A stretch of DNA of 64,000 nt from Chthonomonadaceae bacterium. Lineage in GTDB: Bacteria; Armatimonadota; Chthonomonadetes; Chthonomonadales; Chthonomonadaceae. Below are positions 8,709 through 17,442 of the stretch, one piece after another. The DNA lies in NCBI GenBank assembly GCA_027459665.1, contig DAIDHN010000017.1, positions 1-64,000 on the forward strand, written 5' to 3'. Under the pieces are notes generated by a model. It made no database searches and was not told where the DNA came from. It worked only from the letters and a program-made list of their open reading frames with translations. Made by a program: the position numbers and the translations under genes. Position 1 is the stretch's first letter. Each line of letters starts with the position of its first letter.

Positions 8709-10859
8709 ATGTCGGATATATCTCGCGATATGCCCCGCATGGGCGGATGCGGATGCGGCGGAAGCGGATGCGGGTGCAGCAGCGGCAAACAACCCCGCGG
8801 CGTTATTCGCGTGGCGGATATAGGCGCAGCACGAGCCAAAACAGACCAGGCTGCCAACAGAGCAGAGGCGGCGCGCCTCGCAAAAATGGTTGTGGTACAC
8901 AAAGAAGAAGTGGGCGACGGCCCCTACGCGCGCTTTACCGCCGAACAGAAGCGGCGCATGCGCGAAGCGCCCGGCAACCCTGCCTCGCACCGCATTGTTC
9001 GCATAAGGCGCGCAGTGCAGATTGCTACGTTTATGCTGTTTGTGGCCTTCTTTCTGCTTACCACAGCTACTGGCGAAAACAAGTACGGTGTAGACAAAAA
9101 CTTCTTCATGCTGCTCGACTTTCTCAATACGCTCAAAAACACCATCGCCTCGCATCATCTCGCACTCTATGCCGTGGGGCCGGGCCTCTTTATACTACTG
9201 CTCACTCTGTGGGGAGGACGCATATTCTGCGGCTGGATTTGCCCGCTCGGTACTACCATAGATATTGCAGACCGGCTGCTTTACCGCAAGGGACGCATTT
9301 TCTACAGCAAAAAACGAAGCGAAACACGCAGGTTTAGAAACTACAAGTACATCTACCTGCTCACAGGGCTGGGCGCACTGGCATGGGGCATAGACATTCT
9401 TGCCTTCGGCGACCCTATCTCGCTCATTACACGCACGTTCACATTTGTGATCTATCCGCCAACTGCCTTCGTATGGAACGCCATTCTCAATTCTGCCGAT
9501 GCACCGCCCCTGCACATTGGGTCAGTTATTTACCGAATGGGGGGCAACCTCGACAGCCTGCGCTTCCCAATGACCCATTACTACAATGGCGTAGCGGTAA
9601 TGCTCATCTTTGTGGGCCTGCTGGCGCTTTCTGGGTACCAGGAACGCTTCTGGTGCCGCAATCTCTGCCCATACGGCGGTCTGCTGGCGCTCATATCGCG
9701 CATCTCCTGGCTTAGGCACTACATCAAAATGGATGGCTGCATTCACTGCAAAAAATGTGAGCTGCAAAGCCGCATGGGCAGCTACGAAAACCTCGACAGA
9801 AATGCAAAGGCAGCGCCGCAGCACAGCATCAGCGAATGCATTCAGTGCTTCCGCTGCGAAACCATCTGCCCCACCGACGTAATACAAATTCAGGCGCGCA
9901 TCCCTGCCTCTATCAAGGAAAAACTGCGCCTCGCGCCAGCAGGAGATGCCCCGCGCCCTGAACCGCAAACAGAAATAGACCTCGGCAAGCGCAGGGTAGT
10001 GGCTTCGCTGGGGGCAGGCATTCTCTGGGGAACACTGGTCAAAAGCAGCCCCAGCGAGTACCAGGGCATTATGCGCAGGTACAACCGCAATGAAAAAGCC
10101 ATGCGGCCGCCAGGCGCGCTGGAAGAAAGCGCGTTTGTAGCTGCATGCACCCGCTGCGCGGAATGCATGAAGGTATGCCCTACCAATGCACTGCAGCCTG
10201 CCACCTTCGAATTTGGGCTGGAAGGTCTCTGGACGCCAATGCTGATACCCTCTATTGGCCCTTGCGCTGAAAAATGCACATCCTGCGGAGACGTATGCCC
10301 CACAGGGGCCATCCGGCCATTTACCTGGCAGGACAAGCGATACAAAATCAAGATGGGGCTCGCCAATGTAGACAAATCTACCTGCGTGGCCTGGAACGGG
10401 GGGCGCGACTGCATTGTGTGCGCTGAAGTATGCCCCTACTCGGCAGTGGTTTTCAAGGATACATTCGACGATACGCTGCCCAAAGACCCTACCCTGCCCA
10501 TCGACCACAAAGACCCAATCACCGGCAAGGAAGACAACCGGGGGCGCACAAAACGCGTACCCACAGTAGATGAACGACTTTGCACAGGATGCGGCCTGTG
10601 CGAGTACCACTGCCCCGTGCTTCCAACCCATTCCATCGTCGTCTACTCTTTTCAGGAGGATAGAAGCTATCAGCCGCCGAAAGAAAACTGGTGGGACGGA
10701 TTTTGGCGCGGAGACTGGGACAAGCGCAAGGACGCAGGCAAGGATGCGCAGTACGCAGCAACCGCGGCAGAACTGAACAAACACATTGCGCTGCAGGGGC
10801 CAGCCTCTACAGTAAGCCCCGGCGCAGACTACAATCCAGACCCGCATCCGGGTCAATAA
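8709..10859 (+). CDS. Membrane polyferredoxin (NapH/CcoG-like) with Gly/Cys-rich N-terminus
   Basis: A 716-aa integral membrane iron-sulfur protein. Residues 12-25 form a Gly/Cys cluster (GGCGCGGSGCGCSS). About four membrane segments follow, interleaved with CGWICPLG and CRNLCPYG, the CX3CP signatures of NapH/CcoG/NosR-type electron carriers. Ferredoxin motifs then appear in order: CIHCKKC, CIQCFRCETICP, CTRCAECMKVCP, CTSCGDVCP, CIVCAEVCP and CTGCGLCEYHCP. That is enough for five or six Fe-S clusters. A second hydrophobic stretch (VVASLGAGILWGTLV) divides the ferredoxin parts. It probably moves electrons across the membrane for the Tat-exported neighbours. ATG at 8709 follows AGAGAGGATTAGGAA. 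Confidence 0.85.
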   Translation: MSDISRDMPRMGGCGCGGSGCGCSSGKQPRGVIRVADIGAARAKTDQAANRAEAARLAKMVVVHKEEVGDGPYARFTAEQKRRMREAPGNPASHRIVRIRRAVQIATFMLFVAFFLLTTATGENKYGVDKNFFMLLDFLNTLKNTIASHHLALYAVGPGLFILLLTLWGGRIFCGWICPLGTTIDIADRLLYRKGRIFYSKKRSETRRFRNYKYIYLLTGLGALAWGIDILAFGDPISLITRTFTFVIYPPTAFVWNAILNSADAPPLHIGSVIYRMGGNLDSLRFPMTHYYNGVAVMLIFVGLLALSGYQERFWCRNLCPYGGLLALISRISWLRHYIKMDGCIHCKKCELQSRMGSYENLDRNAKAAPQHSISECIQCFRCETICPTDVIQIQARIPASIKEKLRLAPAGDAPRPEPQTEIDLGKRRVVASLGAGILWGTLVKSSPSEYQGIMRRYNRNEKAMRPPGALEESAFVAACTRCAECMKVCPTNALQPATFEFGLEGLWTPMLIPSIGPCAEKCTSCGDVCPTGAIRPFTWQDKRYKIKMGLANVDKSTCVAWNGGRDCIVCAEVCPYSAVVFKDTFDDTLPKDPTLPIDHKDPITGKEDNRGRTKRVPTVDERLCTGCGLCEYHCPVLPTHSIVVYSFQEDRSYQPPKENWWDGFWRGDWDKRKDAGKDAQYAATAAELNKHIALQGPASTVSPGADYNPDPHPGQ

Positions 10860-10869
10860 GGAGCCTGTT

Positions 10870-11859
10870 TTGGAATACCGAAAAATGGGGCGCACCGGCC
10901 TTTTCGTCTCTGAATTTTGTCTGGGAACCATGCAGTTTGGCTGGACTGCCGATGAGCAGACCTCTTATGAGGTAATGGATGCATTTGTAGATGCAGGGGG
11001 AAACTTTCTCGATACGGCAGACATCTACACCAGCTGGGCGGGCGATGCTTCGTATGGAGGCAAAACCGAAGAGATTATGGGGCGCTGGATGAAGGTGCGC
11101 GGCAACCGGCAGAAAGTCGTGCTTGCCACCAAGGTGCGCGGCAGCATGTGGGAAGGCAGAAACGGGGAGGGGTTGAGCAGGGCGCACATACTGCGTGCCT
11201 GCGATGAGAGCCTCAAGCGCCTGCAAACCGACTACATAGACCTTTACCAGTGCCACTGGGCAGACCTGAATACCCCTGTAGAGGAAACGCTTTCGGCAAT
11301 GAACGATCTGGTGCGGGCCGGCAAGGTTCGCTACATTGGCGCTTCCAACTACCCGGCATGGCGCATTATGGAGGCGCTGGCTGCCAGTGACAAACATGGA
11401 TACGCACGTTTCGACTGCTATCAGCCCGAGTACTCGCTTATGGAACGCCAGCTGTTTGAATACGAGGCCATGCCTCTTTGCAAACACTACCAGATAGGGG
11501 TTATCCCCTACTCTCCCCTGGCGGCAGGCTTCCTCACTGGCAAATATCGAAAAGACAACACGCGTCCATCCAGCGTACGAGCCGAGGGGGTGCTGAAAAG
11601 CTATGGCAATGAGAAGGGATGGGCCGCCATTGAAGCGCTGGAAGAGATAGGCAAAACCCATGGCAAAACCGTGGCGCAAACCGCCCTGGCATGGATGCTT
11701 ACCAACCCGGTGATCACTGCCCCCATCATTGGGGCAAATACGGCAGCACAGCTGCATGATTCTCTTGGTGCAGCGGGCTACAGGCTGAGCGCCGAAGAGA
11801 TGCAGCGTCTCAACGACATTACCCGCTACCCTAAAAACTGGCGGCCAATCTGGGATTGA
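10870..11859 (+). CDS. Aldo/keto reductase
   Basis: A 329-aa cytosolic NAD(P)H-dependent oxidoreductase with the full catalytic tetrad: Asp and Tyr in FLDTADIYTS, Lys in VVLATKVRG and His in DLYQCHWAD. The C-terminal segment TAPIIGANTAAQL is the usual cofactor-binding loop. The start is TTG at 10870 with AAGGAG 7 nt upstream and only 10 nt after the polyferredoxin stop, so it is cotranscribed. The stop overlaps the next ATG (TGATG). Its physiological substrate is unknown. Confidence 0.9.
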   Translation: MEYRKMGRTGLFVSEFCLGTMQFGWTADEQTSYEVMDAFVDAGGNFLDTADIYTSWAGDASYGGKTEEIMGRWMKVRGNRQKVVLATKVRGSMWEGRNGEGLSRAHILRACDESLKRLQTDYIDLYQCHWADLNTPVEETLSAMNDLVRAGKVRYIGASNYPAWRIMEALAASDKHGYARFDCYQPEYSLMERQLFEYEAMPLCKHYQIGVIPYSPLAAGFLTGKYRKDNTRPSSVRAEGVLKSYGNEKGWAAIEALEEIGKTHGKTVAQTALAWMLTNPVITAPIIGANTAAQLHDSLGAAGYRLSAEEMQRLNDITRYPKNWRPIWD

Positions 11860-12239
11860 TGAAAGAGACAGCCGTCATAGCAGCGTGGTCTCCGCCCGAA
11901 TGGGCCTGCTGCAGCTTCCCGCTACCCGAGGCAAGCCCCGTCTGCCTGGAGATGCCCTGGCTGCTGGAAGCGCTAAACCAGCTAATTGAGGCGCGCACCG
12001 ATGCCGATACAACGCCTCTGCAGCGCGCCCTGCATGTTGCCCATATGCTGGTGACCATGCAGGGTACAGACGGCGCCTGGCCTGTGCGCTTCTGTCCGCG
12101 CACAGGCAAACAGGCAGGAAACGGACGCACCTATGCACCCGCCCTGCTGATGAAGCAGCTCAAACTTGTACTGCAAAGCACCGAGTTTACTGTAGCAGTG
12201 CAGCATGCCGAAGCGCATCAGCGCGCTTCTTCTGTCTGA
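11859..12239 (+). CDS. Small uncharacterised protein coupled to aldo/keto reductase
   Basis: A 126-aa product whose ATG overlaps the stop of the preceding reductase gene. I recognise no family. A central stretch, TMQGTDGAWPVRF, recalls the DG-W-P repeats of alpha/alpha-toroid enzymes, but one repeat is not enough to assign a fold. There is no signal peptide or membrane segment. Its tight placement between two aldo/keto reductase genes argues for a role in the same process. Confidence 0.55.
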   Translation: MKETAVIAAWSPPEWACCSFPLPEASPVCLEMPWLLEALNQLIEARTDADTTPLQRALHVAHMLVTMQGTDGAWPVRFCPRTGKQAGNGRTYAPALLMKQLKLVLQSTEFTVAVQHAEAHQRASSV

Positions 12240-12291
12240 TATGGGCCAGCGCCCTGTACAAACGCCCTTGTGGCAAAGGAGTGTGTTCAAC

Positions 12292-13335
12292 ATGCAGACC
12301 AACGAACAGATTCAACATCTGCAGCAGAAAAGCAAGGAAAAACCTATTTCACGGCGTGAATTTGTAAGCGCTCTCTCCATTGCAACGGCAGCAGGCCCCG
12401 GCCTCATTGCCGCAACGCTTTCGGGCATCGCGCTTACCAAAAGCCAGAGGGCAGAGGCAGCAGAAGCAGTGGTGGCCGCACTGGGCAAACTGCCCCGCCG
12501 CCCATTCAATTCGCATATGAAACATATGCTCATCACTCCTATTTCCATATCGCAAGACTGGAACCAGGAATTGTATGCGCCCGCACTGGCTCTGGGCATC
12601 AACTTTGTACACAAGGCAGGCTACTGGGGCCAGCTGCCCGATGCCTTCAAGGGGCTGGACAGAGAGTCGTATTACACAGACATTACCGTAGATACCACCA
12701 GCCCAGGGCATGACCCGGATGACTACGATGCTGCCTACAACCAGGTGGTGCAGTCGCTGCAAAGCAACGGCCTGAAATACTACGATATTTACCGCGCGCA
12801 CTTTGGCTGGCACAGCCCGGCAAGCTTTCAGAAGGGAACATCGTATAAAGTATTTCAGCGCCTGAAGCGGGAGGGCAAAGTGCGCCACTTTGGCGTATCG
12901 CAGCACCCTTACCACGGGCCAAGTGAAATTTATCACGACTACCCGCAAATGATACTGCCCGAAGTGCAGTCGGGCATTGTAGAAGCTATGCAGGTGTGGT
13001 ATTCGTACGGCACCTCTCAGGCCGTGCAGGATGTGTTTGCCAAGGCAAGCGAGGCAGGCGTAGGCATGACCGCCATGAAAATCTTCAGCAGGGGCGGCGG
13101 GAAAATGAGTGGTGATCCGCAAATGATGCAGAACATGCGTGCAGAAGGCAAGCCGGGACGCGCGCTTATGCGCTATGTGCTGAGCCAGAAAACCCCACAT
13201 GGCAAACCGCTGTTCAACACATGCGTTTCTGCGCTGGGCAACCTGCAGGTGTTTGAAGAAAACGTGGGAGGCGCAAGTTTGAAAATGGCCCTGGCCGATG
13301 GCCACGATGAACTGGTGCATGCACTCGAAGCCTAA
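12292..13335 (+). CDS. Tat-type aldo/keto reductase homologue with degraded active site
   Basis: A 347-aa protein with a twin-arginine leader (ISRREFVSALSIATAAG, residues 19-35) and an aldo/keto reductase fold (VFQRLKREGKVRHFGVSQHPY; DIYRAHFG retains the His). The catalytic Asp is lost: LGINFVHKAGYWG replaces the usual NFFDTA-Y. No Lys is seen where VVLATK should be. It may therefore be a binding or electron-transfer protein rather than a reductase. AAAGGAG precedes ATG 12292; an upstream open frame to 12205 lacks such a site. It is the last gene of the redox operon, with a strong terminator 18 nt beyond the stop. Confidence 0.75.
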   Translation: MQTNEQIQHLQQKSKEKPISRREFVSALSIATAAGPGLIAATLSGIALTKSQRAEAAEAVVAALGKLPRRPFNSHMKHMLITPISISQDWNQELYAPALALGINFVHKAGYWGQLPDAFKGLDRESYYTDITVDTTSPGHDPDDYDAAYNQVVQSLQSNGLKYYDIYRAHFGWHSPASFQKGTSYKVFQRLKREGKVRHFGVSQHPYHGPSEIYHDYPQMILPEVQSGIVEAMQVWYSYGTSQAVQDVFAKASEAGVGMTAMKIFSRGGGKMSGDPQMMQNMRAEGKPGRALMRYVLSQKTPHGKPLFNTCVSALGNLQVFEENVGGASLKMALADGHDELVHALEA

Positions 13336-13352
13336 ACGGCTCTTTCACACTG

Positions 13353-13398
13353 CGCCCCCTCCCGTCAGCCTGCAGCGGCTGGCAGGAGGGGGCGTTTT
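13353..13398 (+). terminator. Rho-independent terminator of the redox operon
   Basis: CGCCCCCTCC at 13353-13362 pairs with GGAGGGGGCG at 13385-13394. An inner AGCC/GGCT stem extends the hairpin, and TTTT follows at once. It is placed just after the stop of the Tat-type aldo/keto reductase gene. Confidence 0.85.
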
Positions 13399-13602
13399 GA
13401 TTTCTGCACCGCAGCAGCGAAGCATGCCGGCCGGCGCGGCTCTGCCCTGCGCCTCAAATGCCCAAATTCTACAATTCGGCAGGTGCAATACGCCATTTTG
13501 GGGAAGGAGTTTGCCGAAAGCACGCCGAAATTTCGTATCGGTATTGAGTTACAAAAAATGCGCATCACAAGACGCATTCAAAAATGCCAAGGAGGTTCTG
13601 AT

Positions 13603-14310
13603 ATGGAGGAACCAATCGTCGCATTGAGCATAGACTGTGTCTGTGCAATCCAGGGCAAATGCTACTCGGCGCAGCTGGTGGAAGCTGCGGAAAAAGCAGG
13701 CGTCCCCTGCACCTGGATGATCGGAGTGGCGGAACATGACCCCATGAGCAATCTGAAGCTCTACCACAACGAGTACTTTCACCGCATACCCGCATGGCAT
13801 GAAATAGGGCTCTACATTTCGTTCGATACAGGGTCTGGCAACACAGTAGACAGAGGAGACCTTATTCGCATTGGCAAAGACGTTCTGAAACAGTATTCCA
13901 TTAAGCCCACTGCCTACCGCGCAGCAAACGGCGACCTGGAAGCAGGCGACATTCAGGCGCTGGAAGACATTGGAATCATTGTAGATACTACCCCTGGCTC
14001 CAGCGCAGAACGCCCCCTGAATGCCCCCGCCACCCCCTATCACCCCTCTTCCACTCATCCGCATCAGCCCGGCGATGCAAAGCTCTGGGTAGTGCCTGTT
14101 GCAAATGCAAACGGTGTGCGCGGCTATCTGGATGAAGGCTTCGACAAGCTGAAGCCGGTCATAGAGGCGCATTTGCAGCAAAGCAGAATTCTGGTGCTGG
14201 GAATGCACGACTGCATCGACAACGCGCATGCGCTTACCCAAACAGTACACTATCTGCGGCAGCGCAAAGCCCGCTTTGTCACTCTTACACAGCTCGTATC
14301 CGAATTGTAG
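13603..14310 (+). CDS. NodB-like polysaccharide deacetylase fold protein, divergent
   Basis: A 235-aa protein. VALSIDCVC stands where NodB enzymes have the TFDD strand. AWHEIGLYISFD replaces the usual HEIG-H motif, and TAYRAANGDLEAGDIQALED matches the R-P/A-G-D strand of the family. A late HD pair (GMHDCID) may provide a metal ligand. The core fold is convincing but the standard Asp-His-His triad is incomplete, so activity is uncertain. There is no signal peptide. GGAGG is placed 8 nt before ATG 13603, whereas an upstream frame to 13483 has none. The DUF429 gene follows after 5 nt. Confidence 0.65.
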   Translation: MEEPIVALSIDCVCAIQGKCYSAQLVEAAEKAGVPCTWMIGVAEHDPMSNLKLYHNEYFHRIPAWHEIGLYISFDTGSGNTVDRGDLIRIGKDVLKQYSIKPTAYRAANGDLEAGDIQALEDIGIIVDTTPGSSAERPLNAPATPYHPSSTHPHQPGDAKLWVVPVANANGVRGYLDEGFDKLKPVIEAHLQQSRILVLGMHDCIDNAHALTQTVHYLRQRKARFVTLTQLVSEL

Positions 14311-14315
14311 CCTGA

Positions 14316-15176
14316 ATGGACGCGCTCTCTCTTTCACGAAACAGCGCGTCCTTCCCCTCAACAACCGCAGTTCCCCCTCTTTTTATAGGCATAGACCTGG
14401 CATGGGGCGCACGCGCCACAACCGCCGCTGCAACGCTGCAGATGCAGCAAAACGGCATGCTGCTCTGCACGGCACAAGAACAGGCGCTCACCAGCAACTC
14501 AGACATTGCCGAGTGGCTGCAGCGGCAGGATGAGGGCCAAAGCATGCTGCTTGGCATAGATGCCCCGCTGCGGGTTCCCAATCTGCAGGGCGAACGCCCC
14601 TGCGAAAGTATTTTGAGGCGCTGCTTTCAAAAGTATCAAGCAGGTCCGCATCCTGCCAACCGCACCCTCTTTCGCCATCGGGTGCGCGGTGAAGAGCTGG
14701 TGGCGCTGCTGTCTGAAAAAGGGTTTTCAGACAATCCTCACTTCTCGCGTAAAGAGCATCCCCTGCGGCGCTGCCTGGAGGTGTTTCCGCATCCTGCCCA
14801 CGTTGTTCTCTTTGGGCTGCAGCGCACCCTCAAGTACAAAGCCCGGCAGCACCGCTCCCTCGCTGAACGCATGGATGAATATGAGAGGCTGATAGAGGGG
14901 CTGAAGAGCCTGCAGCACTACACCCCTGCGCTGCAGCCGCCCGCCTGGCTGCTTACCCCCCGCCTCCTCAAAGGCAGCGCCCTCAAGCAGTACGAAGACC
15001 TGCTCGATGCACTGATGTGCGCCTATGTTGCCGCCTGGTATTATCACCATGGGCCGGGGCCGCTGTGCGCAGTAGCAGGCAGCTGGCAAACCGGGTACAT
15101 CATTACTCCCGCCACCCCAGAGCTGGCAGCATGTTTGCAGCAGGCGCAGCAAAACAGAACAGGTGTTGTGCCGTAA
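14316..15176 (+). CDS. DUF429 domain protein
   Basis: A 286-aa protein with the DUF429 landmarks: FIGIDLAW at residues 22-29, LLGIDAPL near 87, a CE..LRRCFQ segment, EVFPHPA near 165 and the C-terminal DLLDALMCAYVAAW. The fold is RNase H-like with conserved acidic residues, suggesting a nuclease or nucleotide-handling role that remains unproven. It begins 5 nt after the deacetylase-like gene and has no strong Shine-Dalgarno of its own, so translation is probably coupled. Confidence 0.8.
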   Translation: MDALSLSRNSASFPSTTAVPPLFIGIDLAWGARATTAAATLQMQQNGMLLCTAQEQALTSNSDIAEWLQRQDEGQSMLLGIDAPLRVPNLQGERPCESILRRCFQKYQAGPHPANRTLFRHRVRGEELVALLSEKGFSDNPHFSRKEHPLRRCLEVFPHPAHVVLFGLQRTLKYKARQHRSLAERMDEYERLIEGLKSLQHYTPALQPPAWLLTPRLLKGSALKQYEDLLDALMCAYVAAWYYHHGPGPLCAVAGSWQTGYIITPATPELAACLQQAQQNRTGVVP

Positions 15177-15286
15177 GCAGGTTTCAGCCGCAGCAGAAGG
15201 AAAAACAGAATGGCTGTAGAACTCTGCTGCTACCAGATCAAACAATACACAAAACACTGTGTCGAGCGCAAAAAATGAGGTGAGCC

Positions 15287-16531
15287 ATGTACCTGCCCTG
15301 CCTTACCCGCCGTGAATTTTCGCTGCTGATGGCTGCAATGCTGCAGCCGCCTCCCTCTTTGCCGCGCTACCAGGTTGGCCATGGCAGCCGCTGCAAAACG
15401 CTGGCAGACCTGCCGCCGCTTCAGCCCGGCGATGTAGTTGAAATGGCCCCCGGCATACACAACGGGCTGTTTAAGCTGCGCGCTTCGGGCACAGCCGAAC
15501 GCCCCATTGTACTGCGCGGGGCAGCTGAAGGAACCGCAGTGCTGGATGGCACAGGTCACACCGCAACCGGCGCCGGCGCTGTACCGCGGGCAGTGCTGCA
15601 AATTGAAGGCAGCTGGGTGCGCATAGAAAACCTTGCCTTTCGCAATGCGCGCAATCTGCAGGGCAATGCTGCAGGCATACGGGTAACCGGTGCAGCACAC
15701 ACAACGCTGTTTCGCTGCAGCATAATGCACTGCGACATGGGCATTATGAGCGACAGCAACGATATGCTGCACATAGAGCAGTGCGAAATAGCCTTCAACG
15801 GCAGCCCGCAGTATTTTAACGGCTATTCACACAACCTCTACCTGGGCGGCAATCGCACAAAAATTCGCTTTTGCAACATTCATCATCCGGTGTGCGGCAT
15901 GAATGTAAAAACCCGTGGCCGCTTTACTGCCCTGCTGTACAACTACATAGCAAACTCACAAGAAGGCGAGCTTTCGCTGGTAGATGAGCAAGACACAGGT
16001 CTGCCGTACAGCAATGCCCTGCTGCTGGGCAATGTGGTGGTGAGCAGCAGCCGCCGCACGGGAAATGACTGGAAGTTTCTTGATTTTGGGCAGGATATGG
16101 GCAGACCCCACAACGGCACGCTGTTTCTGATACACAATACCTTTGCAGCAGGCAGCCCGCACATACAGTTTCTGCAGGCAAGCTCTGCGCAGGCGGGCAT
16201 TGAAGCGCACAACAACATTTTTTACGGCAGCAGCCAAATTGTAAGAAAAGCACCTGGTACAGTGAGCGGCAGCCACAACTGGCTGCCCGAAAACACGCCT
16301 CCTTCAGGTCTTACAGAGTGTGTATTCGGCGTGCGGCCCGGTTTTGAAAACCCTGCCGCACACAACTTTCGCCTCATGCCCGGTTCGCTCTGTCTTACCG
16401 GTGCACAGCCCGCTGCCTGGCAGGATGAAACAGGCTCGTACCGGTCGGGGCGGCAAAGGTATATATTTCAGCCGCCGTCGCACTTCAGACGGCTGCATGG
16501 CCCTGTTCACTTTTTGGGGGCCTTGCCATGA
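15287..16531 (+). CDS. Secreted right-handed beta-helix protein
   Basis: A 414-aa protein with an N-terminal TRREFSLLMAAML segment resembling a short Tat leader. Parallel beta-helix repeats follow: VRIENLAFRNA, IRVTGAAHTTLFRCSIMHCD, MLHIEQCEIAFNG and ALLLGNVVVSSS. Such folds are typical of polysaccharide lyases, epimerases and carbohydrate-binding surface proteins. No lyase catalytic residues can be assigned from sequence alone. It starts 110 nt after the DUF429 gene, with GAGGTGA 6 nt before the ATG. Confidence 0.75.
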   Translation: MYLPCLTRREFSLLMAAMLQPPPSLPRYQVGHGSRCKTLADLPPLQPGDVVEMAPGIHNGLFKLRASGTAERPIVLRGAAEGTAVLDGTGHTATGAGAVPRAVLQIEGSWVRIENLAFRNARNLQGNAAGIRVTGAAHTTLFRCSIMHCDMGIMSDSNDMLHIEQCEIAFNGSPQYFNGYSHNLYLGGNRTKIRFCNIHHPVCGMNVKTRGRFTALLYNYIANSQEGELSLVDEQDTGLPYSNALLLGNVVVSSSRRTGNDWKFLDFGQDMGRPHNGTLFLIHNTFAAGSPHIQFLQASSAQAGIEAHNNIFYGSSQIVRKAPGTVSGSHNWLPENTPPSGLTECVFGVRPGFENPAAHNFRLMPGSLCLTGAQPAAWQDETGSYRSGRQRYIFQPPSHFRRLHGPVHFLGALP

Positions 16532-16600
16532 AACGCATCACAGTGATGCAGCCGTTTTGCCCCCATAGGCATTCATCCTGCACGCTGGCTTACAAGCCCA

Positions 16601-17164
16601 ATGGGTAGCCTCAGCATACACCCCGGCTGCCAGCCCGATGCCGGCCCGCAGCGTCTGTTTTTTGCACTCTGGCCGTCAGAGAAAATACGCGCCGACTTGC
16701 TGCATTACCGGCAGCTCTGGAGGTTTCCTGCCTCTGCACGACTCACCCCCCCAGAAAAGCTGCACATAACCCTGCTTTTTCTACCCGCTGTACCCGCCCA
16801 TCTCATACCCGCACTGCAGCAGAATGCACTCTCGGTGCGGCACGCCGCTGCGGCGCCATTTGCACTGTCTCACAGCGGCATATGGAGCAGCAGCGGCATT
16901 GCCTGGGCCGGTCCGGCCCAGGTTCCGGCATGGCTGGCAGCGCTGCAGGTAGATATGGCAGAGGGCATGGCAGCCCTTTTGCCGGCACGCCAGCCTCAAA
17001 AGTTTTCCCCCCATGTCACCCTGGCCAGAAAGGCGTACGGGGCGGAAGCGCCCCATCACTGCATACCGCCAAACTGGCATTCCTGCTGCATCGCACTGGT
17101 GCATTCCTGCCTAAAAACAGGCAGGTACACGCTTCTGCAGCAATGGGAACTGCCTGCCCTGTAG
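16601..17164 (+). CDS. thpR: RNA 2',3'-cyclic phosphodiesterase
   Basis: A 187-aa 2H phosphoesterase. It has the N-terminal QRLFFALWPSEKIR strand and the two catalytic H-x-T-x motifs, HITL at residues 55-58 and HVTL at 138-141, with PQKFSPHVTLAR as the family signature around the second. It opens 2',3'-cyclic phosphates on RNA ends, historically described as 2'-5' RNA ligase. The ATG at 16601 lacks a clear Shine-Dalgarno, and the first 15 residues precede the conserved core. Confidence 0.9.
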   Translation: MGSLSIHPGCQPDAGPQRLFFALWPSEKIRADLLHYRQLWRFPASARLTPPEKLHITLLFLPAVPAHLIPALQQNALSVRHAAAAPFALSHSGIWSSSGIAWAGPAQVPAWLAALQVDMAEGMAALLPARQPQKFSPHVTLARKAYGAEAPHHCIPPNWHSCCIALVHSCLKTGRYTLLQQWELPAL

Positions 17165-17327
17165 CGAGGGCAGCATTTTGCTGCACGCTTCAGCCTGTAA
17201 ACAGCCCCTCTGCTTTTGCCAATGTACAGTACGGTGCATGCCTAAAAATGGTCACTGGAACAGAGACACAGGTTCAATAAAAAATTCTATCAGATTCGCA
17301 CAGGCACTCACCGTGTACTTTTGCCGG

Positions 17328-17357
17328 TTGACACTATTCGGCTTATGGGGATACAAT
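17328..17357 (+). promoter_or_regulatory. Sigma-70-type promoter of purF
   Basis: TTGACA at 17328-17333 and TACAAT at 17352-17357, spaced 18 nt, about 85 nt upstream of purF. The leader between them and the ATG shows no purine-riboswitch core that I can recognise. The rest of 17165-17327 holds no gene that I can support. Confidence 0.75.
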
Positions 17358-17442
17358 GTAGTGCCTTTCCCTGAAACTGCCGGGGCGCAATCGCACTGCC
17401 GGCTCAGCATTAACACGGCCCTGCCGTGACGGGAGTACACCC

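Noticed and set aside
12349-13320. Long minus-strand open frame (about 320 codons) opposite the Tat-type aldo/keto reductase gene
   Set aside because: No ribosome site, Cys/His-rich random-looking product, and the plus strand carries a clear family protein.
16601-17164. RNA ligase function for the 2H protein
   Set aside because: The two H-x-T motifs and length fit ThpR cyclic phosphodiesterase; ligation is a reverse reaction of uncertain relevance.
17358-17442. Purine riboswitch in the purF leader
   Set aside because: The leader is only about 75 nt and I could not find the three-way-junction core.
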